Part shown: positions 45,819-54,160 of the stretch, piece after piece | How the letters are laid out: each line of letters opens with the position of its first letter | Numbering within the stretch: position 1 is the stretch's first letter | Assembly (NCBI RefSeq): GCF_001922575.1 | Contig: NZ_MRCI01000003.1 | Span: 124,001 to 188,000, forward strand | Reading direction: 5' to 3' | DNA length: 64,000 nucleotides | Source of the DNA: Neptunomonas phycophila | Lineage (GTDB): Bacteria; Pseudomonadota; Gammaproteobacteria; Pseudomonadales; Balneatricaceae | The notes under the pieces: generated by a model | Seen by the model: the letters and a program-made list of their open reading frames with translations, nothing else | The model's database searches: none | Told to the model about the DNA's origin: nothing | Made by a program: the position numbers and the translations under genes

Positions 45819-46847
45819 ATGTCGATAATGAACTTTAAAAAATGGGCGAGCCTGACCGCCGCCACGTATGCACTGTTAGCCCCACTCAATTTAGCTCACG
45901 CTGCAGATGTCACCTTGCGCTTGGCACATCCTTGGCCCGGAAATTCGGACATAAGCAAAGGGTTATCAGCATGGGCAGACTCGTTAACAACTGCATCTGA
46001 TGGTCGGATTGATGTAGAGCTCTATCCAGCACAAACACTCTCTAAGGCTGCTAAGTCTTATGATGCGGTGATTAGTCAGATCGCTGATGTTGCCGCCACT
46101 GTTCAGGGATATACCGCGAATCGCTTTTTGTTAACACAGGTTGTCGAGCTGCCGGGTGTGGTTAATACTGCTGCCCAAGGTTCTTGTGTCTTACAGCAGC
46201 TCTATGACGAAGGGGATATCAAGGATGAGTATCAGGATACACACGTACTTTTCGTTTGGACTAATGGGCCTGGCCACCTGCATTTGAAGGGGAAAAGTGT
46301 CAAAAAGCCAGAGGATATGGCAGGGCTACGCATTCGTCGTCCAACGACTATTGTGGGGCAGCTACTCGAAGAGTTGGAGGCTCAACCTGTTGGAATGCCA
46401 GCACCGGATACTTATCAGTCATTACAAAGGGGAGTGATTGATGGTGTCGCTATGTCATGGGATGGCGTGAAAGTTTTTCGACTGAACGAAGTGGCAGATC
46501 ACCACACGGAATTAAACCTGTACTCTTTAAGCTTTATGTTAACAATGAATAAACGCGTATATGAAAGCTTACCCGCCGATCTACAAGACATTATTGACCA
46601 GCATTCAGGCCATAAATGGTCTCAATTTATGGCGAATATTTTCGATGATCTTGATCGTCAGTCCGTACAAGAAGTCACAGCAATGAAGCAGACCATTACG
46701 CATTTTAATGACGAAATAAAGGCAGCGTGGAAGCCTGTGTTAGATGGCGTAACCGCAAGCTATTTAAGCGAACTTGAAAACAAAGGAATGCCAGGTAGAC
46801 AAGTTTATAATCGCGCTATGAAGCTAAGCGCTGGTTGCAATAGGTAA
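45819..46847 (+). CDS. TRAP transporter solute-binding protein (DctP family), without DctQM
   Basis: 342 aa. Signal peptide ending LNLAHAADV, then the DctP fold: LRLAHPWPGNSDISKGLSAWAD, MAGLRIRRPTTIVGQLLEELEAQPVGMPAPDTYQSLQRGVIDGVAM, with the conserved ligand-binding arginine in IRRPT. Normally encoded with DctQ and DctM; neither is here, and the next gene is convergent. The link to vanAB suggests uptake of vanillate or another aromatic acid via membrane subunits encoded elsewhere. Confidence 0.85.
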   Translation: MSIMNFKKWASLTAATYALLAPLNLAHAADVTLRLAHPWPGNSDISKGLSAWADSLTTASDGRIDVELYPAQTLSKAAKSYDAVISQIADVAATVQGYTANRFLLTQVVELPGVVNTAAQGSCVLQQLYDEGDIKDEYQDTHVLFVWTNGPGHLHLKGKSVKKPEDMAGLRIRRPTTIVGQLLEELEAQPVGMPAPDTYQSLQRGVIDGVAMSWDGVKVFRLNEVADHHTELNLYSLSFMLTMNKRVYESLPADLQDIIDQHSGHKWSQFMANIFDDLDRQSVQEVTAMKQTITHFNDEIKAAWKPVLDGVTASYLSELENKGMPGRQVYNRAMKLSAGCNR

Positions 46848-46906
46848 AACCTGAAAGCAGGTATGTGTTTGTAAGTTTAGGGCAAGAGCAGAGTGCCTCG
46901 AAGGCA

Positions 46907-48394
46907 CTACAACGTTAAATTAACATCCAAAGGGAAAATTGGCCTAGGCACGTTGCGATAAGGTAGTCGGTCGTATCGCGGCGTGCAAAGTGCACCGCTA
47001 TCGCAAACGATAATTTGGCCGGCGATAGGCTCGAATGCTGCACGAAAGTGTTGCATCGACTTCAAGGCCACTACTTTTTTGCCTTGTGGGTTGATACCAA
47101 AGGCTTTGAACTGCTGCAAGTCGAGTATTTGTCGCGCGATACTCACGATTAGTATATCGACTCCTTGCACATGTAAAACAACGGTTGTTCCAAAGTGACC
47201 ACTGAGGCCGTGAATCATGGGGCCATCCCCGATGAAGTGACCGTCACTCACGGACAGCAACTCGCCTTTAACGGTTATGGGTCCGCCTCCGAATTGCGGA
47301 TCTGTGGTTCCGCCTAAGTCTATTTGAACACAATCACCAGGTGCGTGTGCACTTAACCGGCGGGCGGATTTGGCGTCTACCAGAGGCCCCAAGCAGGCAT
47401 TACTAACGCCCGCCTCGAGTAGCGCTTTTAGCAGATTGGTTGAGTCTCCGTAGCCGCCTGCACCGGGATTGTCTGCGTAATCTGCAATGATTAAAGGCCC
47501 GTCGATGGCTTGATAGTTAGCGGCTAGCGTTGCGGCTTCTGTGGTGGTGAGGTAATGATTTAATACGTCAAAACGCTTATCCCATATGTCGTTAGCAATA
47601 TGTTCTGCAAATTCTTGATGAGCTTTAAGATCGCCTTGGCAGGTCACGAGTACAGTCGGGCCAATGTCTTTTACATCGGCACTGGCGAAACCTGCGTTGA
47701 TGCTGACGGCAAAGACATCATCTAACTGTTCATAAGCACGGGCTTTGGCTAGGCGCTCAATCATGGGGCCTATATCGGTGCGTCCGCCATTCACCTCTTC
47801 GAGCATAGGTCGGCTAACACGCAGGGTTTGCGGAGTGATCTCTTTGCACAGAGTACGCTGTAAAATATCGCCTGCTTGACGGCCGATTACACGCATGTCG
47901 ATGTGAGGGTAGGTATTAAATGAAACAATAATATCGGCCAATTCGCACATTTGAGGGCTAACGTTAGCGTGCGGATCTAACGTAATAGCAATAGGTATGT
48001 CCATGCCTAGTTGGTCGCGAATCCTCTGCAATAGCTCACCTTCGCCATCTTCTGAAAAATCTAGGCCCATGGCTCCGTGTAGCCCTAAAAGAATCCCATC
48101 AAACGTCTGTGCTTCTAATGCGTTGAGTATCGGTTCACATAACCAATCGAAGGCTTTGCGTCTAATTTTACCACTGGGGCCCGCCGCCGCGCTTAAGATG
48201 TGCTGCACTGTCCATTCATAATGGCGGCCAGCATCAAGAAACCCAGCTAGTTCAGTATTCTCATGACCCCGTTCGGCGATTGCCGCATCCCCCATCAATG
48301 CATAGCGCGCCATAAAGGCTTGTCTTCCTGTTTTACGGCGACTAAATGTGTTGGTTTCATGGGATATTTCGGCTGTCAGAACGGTAAAGGTCAT
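46907..48394 (-). CDS. M81-family (MlrC-like) metalloprotein
   Basis: 495-aa member of the M81 family (DUF1485 plus MlrC C-terminal domain). The metal-site landmarks are AEISHETNTFSRRK at the start, LDPHANVSPQM (Asp and His), TYPHIDMRVIGRQAG, and ADYADNPGAGGYGDSTNLLKALL in the middle. MlrC cleaves linearised microcystin, but most family members sit in amino acid-related operons and their substrates are unknown. It is the last gene of the DUF1611-racemase-M81 operon, 9 bp after the racemase-like gene. A hydrolytic role on a D-amino acid derivative or small peptide is a guess. Confidence 0.85.
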   Translation of the reverse strand: MTFTVLTAEISHETNTFSRRKTGRQAFMARYALMGDAAIAERGHENTELAGFLDAGRHYEWTVQHILSAAAGPSGKIRRKAFDWLCEPILNALEAQTFDGILLGLHGAMGLDFSEDGEGELLQRIRDQLGMDIPIAITLDPHANVSPQMCELADIIVSFNTYPHIDMRVIGRQAGDILQRTLCKEITPQTLRVSRPMLEEVNGGRTDIGPMIERLAKARAYEQLDDVFAVSINAGFASADVKDIGPTVLVTCQGDLKAHQEFAEHIANDIWDKRFDVLNHYLTTTEAATLAANYQAIDGPLIIADYADNPGAGGYGDSTNLLKALLEAGVSNACLGPLVDAKSARRLSAHAPGDCVQIDLGGTTDPQFGGGPITVKGELLSVSDGHFIGDGPMIHGLSGHFGTTVVLHVQGVDILIVSIARQILDLQQFKAFGINPQGKKVVALKSMQHFRAAFEPIAGQIIVCDSGALCTPRYDRLPYRNVPRPIFPLDVNLTL

Positions 48395-48403
48395 GGGCTA
48401 TTC

Positions 48404-49501
48404 CTATGGAAGTGCACGGTGGAGATGGCTAGGTGTCAGGTAAGTTTTCATCAGCTTTGTGACAAAAGGTGATGTCATACTGCGCAGCATGGCGCTGTAA
48501 TTTAGTTGAAAACGAACTTCAGCACCTACCTGCAAAACATGATGGCTACAATCAACAATAAGGTGGTCGCTACTCGCACTCAGAATGGTGATATCAGTAG
48601 GTGCAACTAAGCCAGTAAGGTCAATATCCTGCCGACCAATCGCTAAAATAGCTTGTGTGATCTTGCCGCGGTTGAGTGTTGGGCCTTCTTCGCCAAATGC
48701 GCTTTGAGCGATGTCGCCCCAAGGCTGAGTGGGTTTACGTTTTGATTCGATCACTTCTGCCACTAGGGTAATCGCATCGGTATGTAAACCTTCAATGGGT
48801 TGTCGGTGTAATGGCTCGCAGCCGAGTAGAATAGACTCACCTAAGCGTAGGTTATTAATGCGGCCTTTGCTGTTATCACTAAACGCCCAGTTAAGGTTAG
48901 CCGAGTTACCGCCGGACACAATATCCAAGGTGAGGCCAAATGTCTGCTCGATCATCACCGCTAAGGCCGACAAGGTTTCCATATTTTTCTCGTCAGGAGC
49001 CACGCCGCTGCGACAGGCGAGATTAGCGCCGATCCCCTTAAGATCAATGTTAGGCATCGCAAGTACTTGGCTTACCGTGGAGGTCAGATCCGCTGGCATA
49101 ATGCCTTCACGCAGATCGCCAAGCTCAACCATCAATATGACATCGTGCCTTACCTTTGCCGCTACCGCCGCGTGGGATAGCGCTCGCATAACGGTGATTT
49201 CACTATTCAGGCTGACGTCAGTTAATCGGACAACTCGATGTACATCACTCATCATCGGTGTACGGATGAGCATCATAGGCGTGGTTATACCTGCTTCACG
49301 CATCCTTTCTATGTTTTCTATGCGCGAGTCGCCAATCAAATTAATACCCGCCTCCAACATCGTGCGGGCGATGTCGGGCGAGCCAAGGCTTGCTTTCATA
49401 ACGGCCGTAACAGAAATGCCGCGGCGGGCTAAACGATCGACTAGCGCGCGGGCATTATGGCCGATTTTGTCGAGGTCTATCTCTAGTCTAGGCGCGCTCA
49501 T
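48404..49501 (-). CDS. alanine/ornithine racemase-family PLP enzyme
   Basis: 365 aa, PLP-dependent fold III. LEIDLDKIGHNARALVDRLA is the N-terminal strand, and the PLP lysine is Lys36 in VTAVMKASLG. Further conserved parts are LIGDSRIENIERM, VELGDLREGI, ISGGNSANL-like VSGGNSANLNW, and LRLGESILLG. It matches the 'alanine/ornithine racemase' (Orr/YhfX-like) group better than Alr. I chose ATG 49501, whose ATGA overlaps the DUF1611 stop; the frame also reads from a TTG at 49510. Probable substrate is an amino acid alpha-carbon; which one is unknown. Confidence 0.83.
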   Translation of the reverse strand: MSAPRLEIDLDKIGHNARALVDRLARRGISVTAVMKASLGSPDIARTMLEAGINLIGDSRIENIERMREAGITTPMMLIRTPMMSDVHRVVRLTDVSLNSEITVMRALSHAAVAAKVRHDVILMVELGDLREGIMPADLTSTVSQVLAMPNIDLKGIGANLACRSGVAPDEKNMETLSALAVMIEQTFGLTLDIVSGGNSANLNWAFSDNSKGRINNLRLGESILLGCEPLHRQPIEGLHTDAITLVAEVIESKRKPTQPWGDIAQSAFGEEGPTLNRGKITQAILAIGRQDIDLTGLVAPTDITILSASSDHLIVDCSHHVLQVGAEVRFQLNYSAMLRSMTSPFVTKLMKTYLTPSHLHRALP

Positions 49502-50760
49502 GGCGCACAAGTGGTCATCTTATCGCTCAGTGATGGGAAAGCCGCGACGACCATGGCCACTAAATCGTTAGCGGGACGTGTAAGCGCATCGGTAGCCGGT
49601 ATTTTCAGTTCCTGCTCATACGTGATGATGGCTGCACTTACTTCATCATCGCTCATGTGCTCATGGTTGATTGTTATGCCGATGACCTTGGTCGTCGAGA
49701 AGGTCTGAATTAGATTGATCTCTGACGCCGGTAACGGCATAGGCATCCGATCAAAGTCGCAGCGAAATGCGCGGCCGGGAGCATGTTGCAGTACAACCGC
49801 GTCAGGGCAGCTACCTCGTAAGATAAACGAGGTAGTAGAGAAGGCGGGATGACTTAATGCACCTTGTCCTTCTATCAAAATCACATCGGGCTTTTCTGTT
49901 TCGTACGCGTCTAAAATAATCGCTTCGAGTTCACCCGCACAAAACTGCGACGGAACCGCATCCATTGCAATCCCGTAGCGCGCACCTTGAATCAGCCCCG
50001 TTTGTCCGGTGCCGATTAATACGACGTTTAGCCCCCGCTCTCTTAATGCACTAGCAATAATGGTAGCCGTGGTGCGTTTTCCAATAGCACAATCGGTGCC
50101 TAGCACGGCAATACGTGGGCAACTGACCTCAGCAATCCGCCCCGTAAACATGCGTAAATCTTTCTTGGCTCTAGGCTGTCGAATATCATCAATCGTTACC
50201 TGATGAGTCCGACATGCCGCGATGAATTCAGGATCTTCATTGAGGAACTCATGCAGACCGTTAACCAAGCTCATCCCCATCTTCATGGCATCAAGGAGTA
50301 ACGAGCGTTCTATTGGCGATAGCATGCCGCTGGAAGGCGCCATACCGTAGATAAATACATCGGCGATGCCGCCTGCTTGCGTTAAGGCGTCCGCGAGGTC
50401 TTTGCAGACGGGGATCAAGTTCGCTTTGCCATCCAGCACCATGCCGGTATCTGAACCCGCAAGTTTGCTGTCGATGACGGATAAAATGTCGTATTTTTCT
50501 GAATGTCGAACTAATCCGTTGGCTGTTTTGCCATCAATTTCGCCAAAATTCGCTTCACAATACAAAATAGCGGTTGGGTTCTTATGTGATTGGCGAGCTG
50601 TAAAAGGCAGCGGGCCCGGGCTTTGAATGGGAGAGGGTTGAGTAGTAGCAGTATGTTGTGTTGTAGACGACTGGGTTGGCGAAGGAATCGGTGAATTTTC
50701 AGCTAAGGCTGGTGGTCCCTGCGGAATGGCGACACGGGGTTTATTAGGGATAATATGCAT
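49498..50760 (-). CDS. DUF1611 (DgcN-like) P-loop protein with Pro/Ser/Thr-rich N-terminus
   Basis: 420 aa. From about residue 62 it is a complete DUF1611 protein: AILYCEANFGEIDGKTANGLVRHSEKYDI (Rossmann-like domain, split here by LVR), then a P-loop domain with LGTDCAIGKRTTATIIAS near 220-237 and LIEGQGALSHPAFS. One studied member, DgcN, is reported as a D-glutamate N-acyltransferase in marine bacteria. The first ~60 residues are unusual low-complexity Ser/Thr/Gln/Pro. The RBS GAGGT precedes ATG. First gene of the three-gene operon, overlapping the racemase-like gene by 4 bp. Confidence 0.8.
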   Translation of the reverse strand: MHIIPNKPRVAIPQGPPALAENSPIPSPTQSSTTQHTATTQPSPIQSPGPLPFTARQSHKNPTAILYCEANFGEIDGKTANGLVRHSEKYDILSVIDSKLAGSDTGMVLDGKANLIPVCKDLADALTQAGGIADVFIYGMAPSSGMLSPIERSLLLDAMKMGMSLVNGLHEFLNEDPEFIAACRTHQVTIDDIRQPRAKKDLRMFTGRIAEVSCPRIAVLGTDCAIGKRTTATIIASALRERGLNVVLIGTGQTGLIQGARYGIAMDAVPSQFCAGELEAIILDAYETEKPDVILIEGQGALSHPAFSTTSFILRGSCPDAVVLQHAPGRAFRCDFDRMPMPLPASEINLIQTFSTTKVIGITINHEHMSDDEVSAAIITYEQELKIPATDALTRPANDLVAMVVAAFPSLSDKMTTCAP

Positions 50761-51141
50761 AGTAATGACCTCTGTTGAACATGAGCTCAGAGGGCAGCAG
50801 ATTGTGCCGACCTGCGTAAGTCGGATGTCAAAGAGAACCCCACTAAGCGGTGGGATAAGAGGTTATACTAACACATAAGGCCGATTTATTAGGGTAAATT
50901 AATATAATAACCTCCTGTGCAGAATTCGGGCCTTCAAGCTCAAGTTCATTTTTTGCCAATTTTTTAGGTTTTGGCTCTTAACTTTCATCATCTAAGATTA
51001 ACGAGATATCCTCCGAACGTTTAATCACCTACATGTTTCGTTATCATCCCTTCGAAAGTGCTAAAATATCCCCATACTATGTAGCCCTCAGTTTTTACCG
51101 GCACATCACACCTCAATTTGCGTCCCGAAAGGCAATTCATC
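50761..51141. promoter_or_regulatory. divergent control region with two leader hairpins
   Basis: 380 bp between the DUF1611 operon and the OsmC-YcaO gene. Two hairpins lie on the DUF1611 side: CCGAC/GTCGG (50807-50824) and CCCAC/GTGGG (50839-50854). Both would fall in the operon's 5' leader. The remainder is A+T-rich with no gene. It matches no riboswitch class I can recognise. Confidence 0.45.
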
Positions 51142-53328
51142 ATGGAAATCAACGTTAATTTTTTAGACAACCTCCGACTCGAAGCAAAGTTTGATGATTT
51201 TACGGTGATTGCCGATCAGCCTATTCGTTATAAAGGTGACGGTTCAGCCCCTAGCCCTTTTGATTACTTCTTAGCGTCGTCTGCCTTATGTGCCGCCTAT
51301 TTTGTCAAGGTGTACTGCGCGGCGCGTGACATCCCCACTGAAGGGATTCGCCTTTCGCAGAATAATATTGTTGATCCGGAAAATCGTTATAACCAGATTT
51401 TTCAGATTCAGGTCGAACTCCCCGAGTCTATTTCCGAAAAAGATAAAACAGGTATCTTGCGGTCAATTGAGCGATGCACTGTAAAAAAAGTGGTACAAGA
51501 AGGCCCTGAGTTTGCGATCGAGACGGTAGAAAATTTAGACGCGGATACCTCAATTATGGCAATGAAAATGCCAGAGGGTGACGCCAATACGATGATCTTA
51601 GGTAAAGATCTTCCGCTTGAAAAAACCATTGCTAATATGACGCAATTGCTAGCTGATTTGGGCATGAAGATCGAGATAGCTTCGTGGCGCAATATTGTGC
51701 CCAATGTATGGTCGTTACATATTCGCGATGCCGCTTCCCCCATGTGTTTTACCAATGGTAAGGGCGCAACTAAAGAAAGCGCGTTGTGTTCGGCGTTAGG
51801 GGAGTTTATCGAGCGCGCGAGTTGTAACTTCTTTTATAACGACCAATATTTTGGTGAAGACATCGCTAACAGTGAGTTTGTGCATTATCCGCGAGAAAAG
51901 TGGTTTGCATTGCCCGAAGACGACTCTCTACCTGAGGGTTTATTGGATGACTATTGCCTCGATATTTTTGATCCCGATGGTGAGTTGGCGGCTTCTAACC
52001 TCGTCGATACCAACTCGGGTAACGTGGATCGCGGCATTTGTGCCATTCCTTATGTGCGCCAGTCTGATCAACAGGAAGTCTATTTTCCATCCAACCTGAT
52101 CGAGAACCTGTTCCTTAGTAACGGCATGAGCGCGGGCAACAATTTAAATGAAGCAAAGGTGCAGTGCTTATCCGAGATTTTTGAGCGAGCGGTTAAAAAG
52201 CAAATTATTGAAGAAGAAATCGTTCTGCCTGATGTACCGCCTTCTGTACTGGCCAAGTACCCTCATATCCTTGAAGGGATTAAAGGGTTAGAAGAGAACG
52301 GCTTCCCGGTCGTTGTTAAAGATGCCTCGTTGGGCGGTCAGTTTCCGGTGATGTGCGTGACGCTGATGAATCCGCGAACGGGCGGAGTATTTGCGTCATT
52401 TGGTGCGCACCCTAGCTTTGAGGTCGCGCTAGAGCGCAGTTTAACTGAATTGCTACAAGGGCGTAGTTTTGAAGGCTTAAATGATGTGCCAGCCCCTACA
52501 TTCAATAGTTTGGAAGTCAGCGAACCCAATAACTTCGTTGAACACTTTATCGACTCAACAGGTGTTATCTCGTGGAAGTTCTTTAGCGCTAAGCATGATT
52601 ATGAGTTTTGCGAGTGGGATTTCTCAGGAACCACAGAAGAAGAAAACGCTCGGTTGATGAGCATACTCCATGATATGGGCAAAGAAGTGTACATCGCTGT
52701 GTTTGATGAGCTAGGCGCAGCGGCGTGCCGTATCTTGGTACCTGGTTATTCTGAGGTGTATCCTGTTGAGGACCTGATTTGGGATAACACCAATAAATCG
52801 CTGTATTTCCGTGAAGATATACTCAACATCCACACTTTAGATGACGAGGCTTTGCAAGATCTAGTCGAGCGTTTAGAAGAAAGTGAGCTGGATAATTATT
52901 CGGATATTCGCACACTGATTGGCATCGAATTTGACGAAAATACCCCGTGGGGGCAATTAGATATTGGCGAGTTAAAGTTGCTGATTTATCTAGCGCTGCA
53001 AAACTACGAAGAAGCGAAAGAGCGGGTATCGGCTTTTCTTAGCTATAACAACAACACCGTAGAACGGGGCTTGTTTTATCAGGCAGTGAATGCGGTTTTG
53101 GATATTATGCTGGACGATGAGCTTGTACTGGAAGACTACCTCCCTAACATGACGCGTATGTTTGGCGCTGAGCGCATGGAGAATGTGGTCGGTACGGTGA
53201 ACGGCGATGTGAAGTTCTATGGGTTAACTCCTACCAACATGCAGTTGGAAGGGCTAGATCGTCACTTGCGGTTAATTGAAAGCTATAAAAAACTACATGC
53301 TTTTAGAGCGGCAAAAGCGAGTGCTTAA
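51142..53328 (+). CDS. ycaO: OsmC-YcaO fusion protein
   Basis: 728 aa from ATG 51142 (MEINVNFLDNLRLEAKF). Residues 1-~135 are an OsmC-like domain with paired cysteines Cys50 (ASSALCAAYFV) and Cys112 (SIERCTVKKVV), the OsmC peroxidatic/resolving pattern. Residues ~155-560 are YcaO: ALCSALGEFIERASCNFFYND, LSNGMSAGNNLNEAKVQCLSEIFERAVKK and ALERSLTELLQGR hold the ATP/Mg glutamates. The C-terminal part resembles the helical tail of E. coli YcaO, which assists RimO in S12 methylthiolation. No RiPP precursor or partner dehydrogenase is nearby, so azoline synthesis has no support. The longer TTG start at 51118 is rejected; GAAAGG precedes the ATG. Confidence 0.88.
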   Translation: MEINVNFLDNLRLEAKFDDFTVIADQPIRYKGDGSAPSPFDYFLASSALCAAYFVKVYCAARDIPTEGIRLSQNNIVDPENRYNQIFQIQVELPESISEKDKTGILRSIERCTVKKVVQEGPEFAIETVENLDADTSIMAMKMPEGDANTMILGKDLPLEKTIANMTQLLADLGMKIEIASWRNIVPNVWSLHIRDAASPMCFTNGKGATKESALCSALGEFIERASCNFFYNDQYFGEDIANSEFVHYPREKWFALPEDDSLPEGLLDDYCLDIFDPDGELAASNLVDTNSGNVDRGICAIPYVRQSDQQEVYFPSNLIENLFLSNGMSAGNNLNEAKVQCLSEIFERAVKKQIIEEEIVLPDVPPSVLAKYPHILEGIKGLEENGFPVVVKDASLGGQFPVMCVTLMNPRTGGVFASFGAHPSFEVALERSLTELLQGRSFEGLNDVPAPTFNSLEVSEPNNFVEHFIDSTGVISWKFFSAKHDYEFCEWDFSGTTEEENARLMSILHDMGKEVYIAVFDELGAAACRILVPGYSEVYPVEDLIWDNTNKSLYFREDILNIHTLDDEALQDLVERLEESELDNYSDIRTLIGIEFDENTPWGQLDIGELKLLIYLALQNYEEAKERVSAFLSYNNNTVERGLFYQAVNAVLDIMLDDELVLEDYLPNMTRMFGAERMENVVGTVNGDVKFYGLTPTNMQLEGLDRHLRLIESYKKLHAFRAAKASA

Positions 53329-53347
53329 GCGATCGTAGGTTAATGGG

Positions 53348-54055
53348 ATGCTTAATACATTATCAATACGCTCGTATACTCGCCAACGCGCAGGGCACGC
53401 TCATAATTACCATCAATTGGTTTTGCCTTTATACGGTGTCATTTATATTGAATTAGATACCGTTAGCACGAGAGTGGGGCCTGGCGAGTGTGTTGTGATT
53501 AGATCGGGCGATACGCATTATTTCACGGCAAAAGAAGAGTCGCGCTTCGTGGTCGCTGATATGAGCGAATTGCCCGAAAATCTGTGCGATATGTCCAGCT
53601 CGGTGTTCTCGGTATCGGAGCCTCTGCGGTGCTATCTAAGTTTTATTGAGTCGCAGCTTGAACACCAAGTGAATACGCATCTCGAAGCGTCGATGTATCA
53701 TCTGTTTTTTAAACTTTTAGCTGAACAAAACACGCTCAGGCATATCGACATTCGCGTATTATCTGCGCAGACGTATATAGCTGATCATCTATCATCGAGG
53801 TTGTCGATAGACCACTTAGCTTCAATTGCCTGCCTAAGCCAGACACAATTTAAAAAAGTCTTTAAAGAACACGTAGGCTTCAGTGTTATGCAGTACATCA
53901 CACACGTGCGTATGGAAAAGGCTAAGGCATTGTTAGCTCACACGGATTACCCCGTTCAACTAGTCGCTGAAAAGGTAGGCTATACAGATGTGTCTTCGTT
54001 TAGTCGACGGTTCACCGCTCATTTTGGTTTGACCCCCCGTGAAATAACCCACTGA
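53348..54055 (+). CDS. AraC-family regulator with cupin domain
   Basis: 235 aa. An N-terminal cupin (HNYHQLVLPLYGVIYIELD, GPGECVVIRSGDTHYFTA) is followed by a C-terminal double helix-turn-helix (SRLSIDHLASIACLSQTQFKKVFKEHVGFSVMQYI and LVAEKVGYTDVSSFSRRF), ending TPREITH. It is 19 bp after the OsmC-YcaO gene and 105 bp before the EamA gene, so it probably controls one or both. Ligand unknown. It is not related to the AraC remnant at 12.87 kb in any way I can show. Confidence 0.87.
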   Translation: MLNTLSIRSYTRQRAGHAHNYHQLVLPLYGVIYIELDTVSTRVGPGECVVIRSGDTHYFTAKEESRFVVADMSELPENLCDMSSSVFSVSEPLRCYLSFIESQLEHQVNTHLEASMYHLFFKLLAEQNTLRHIDIRVLSAQTYIADHLSSRLSIDHLASIACLSQTQFKKVFKEHVGFSVMQYITHVRMEKAKALLAHTDYPVQLVAEKVGYTDVSSFSRRFTAHFGLTPREITH

Positions 54056-54160
54056 TGCAGAAACGGCTTATAAGCCTATAAAAGCGTCCGATCTGCATAA
54101 TAGTTATAGCGCAAATCATTACACTAATGCTTTCTAATAACCGCTAAACGTGTTGATCTA

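Noticed and set aside
48729-49571. 280-codon forward ORF antisense to the racemase-like and DUF1611 genes
   Set aside because: It lies opposite clearly conserved coding sequence and its composition is a codon shadow (Ser/Arg/Leu-rich, no domain).
51142-53328. RiPP (azoline) biosynthetic cluster around YcaO
   Set aside because: No precursor peptide, E1-like partner, dehydrogenase or protease nearby; the OsmC-YcaO architecture fits the S12-associated group.
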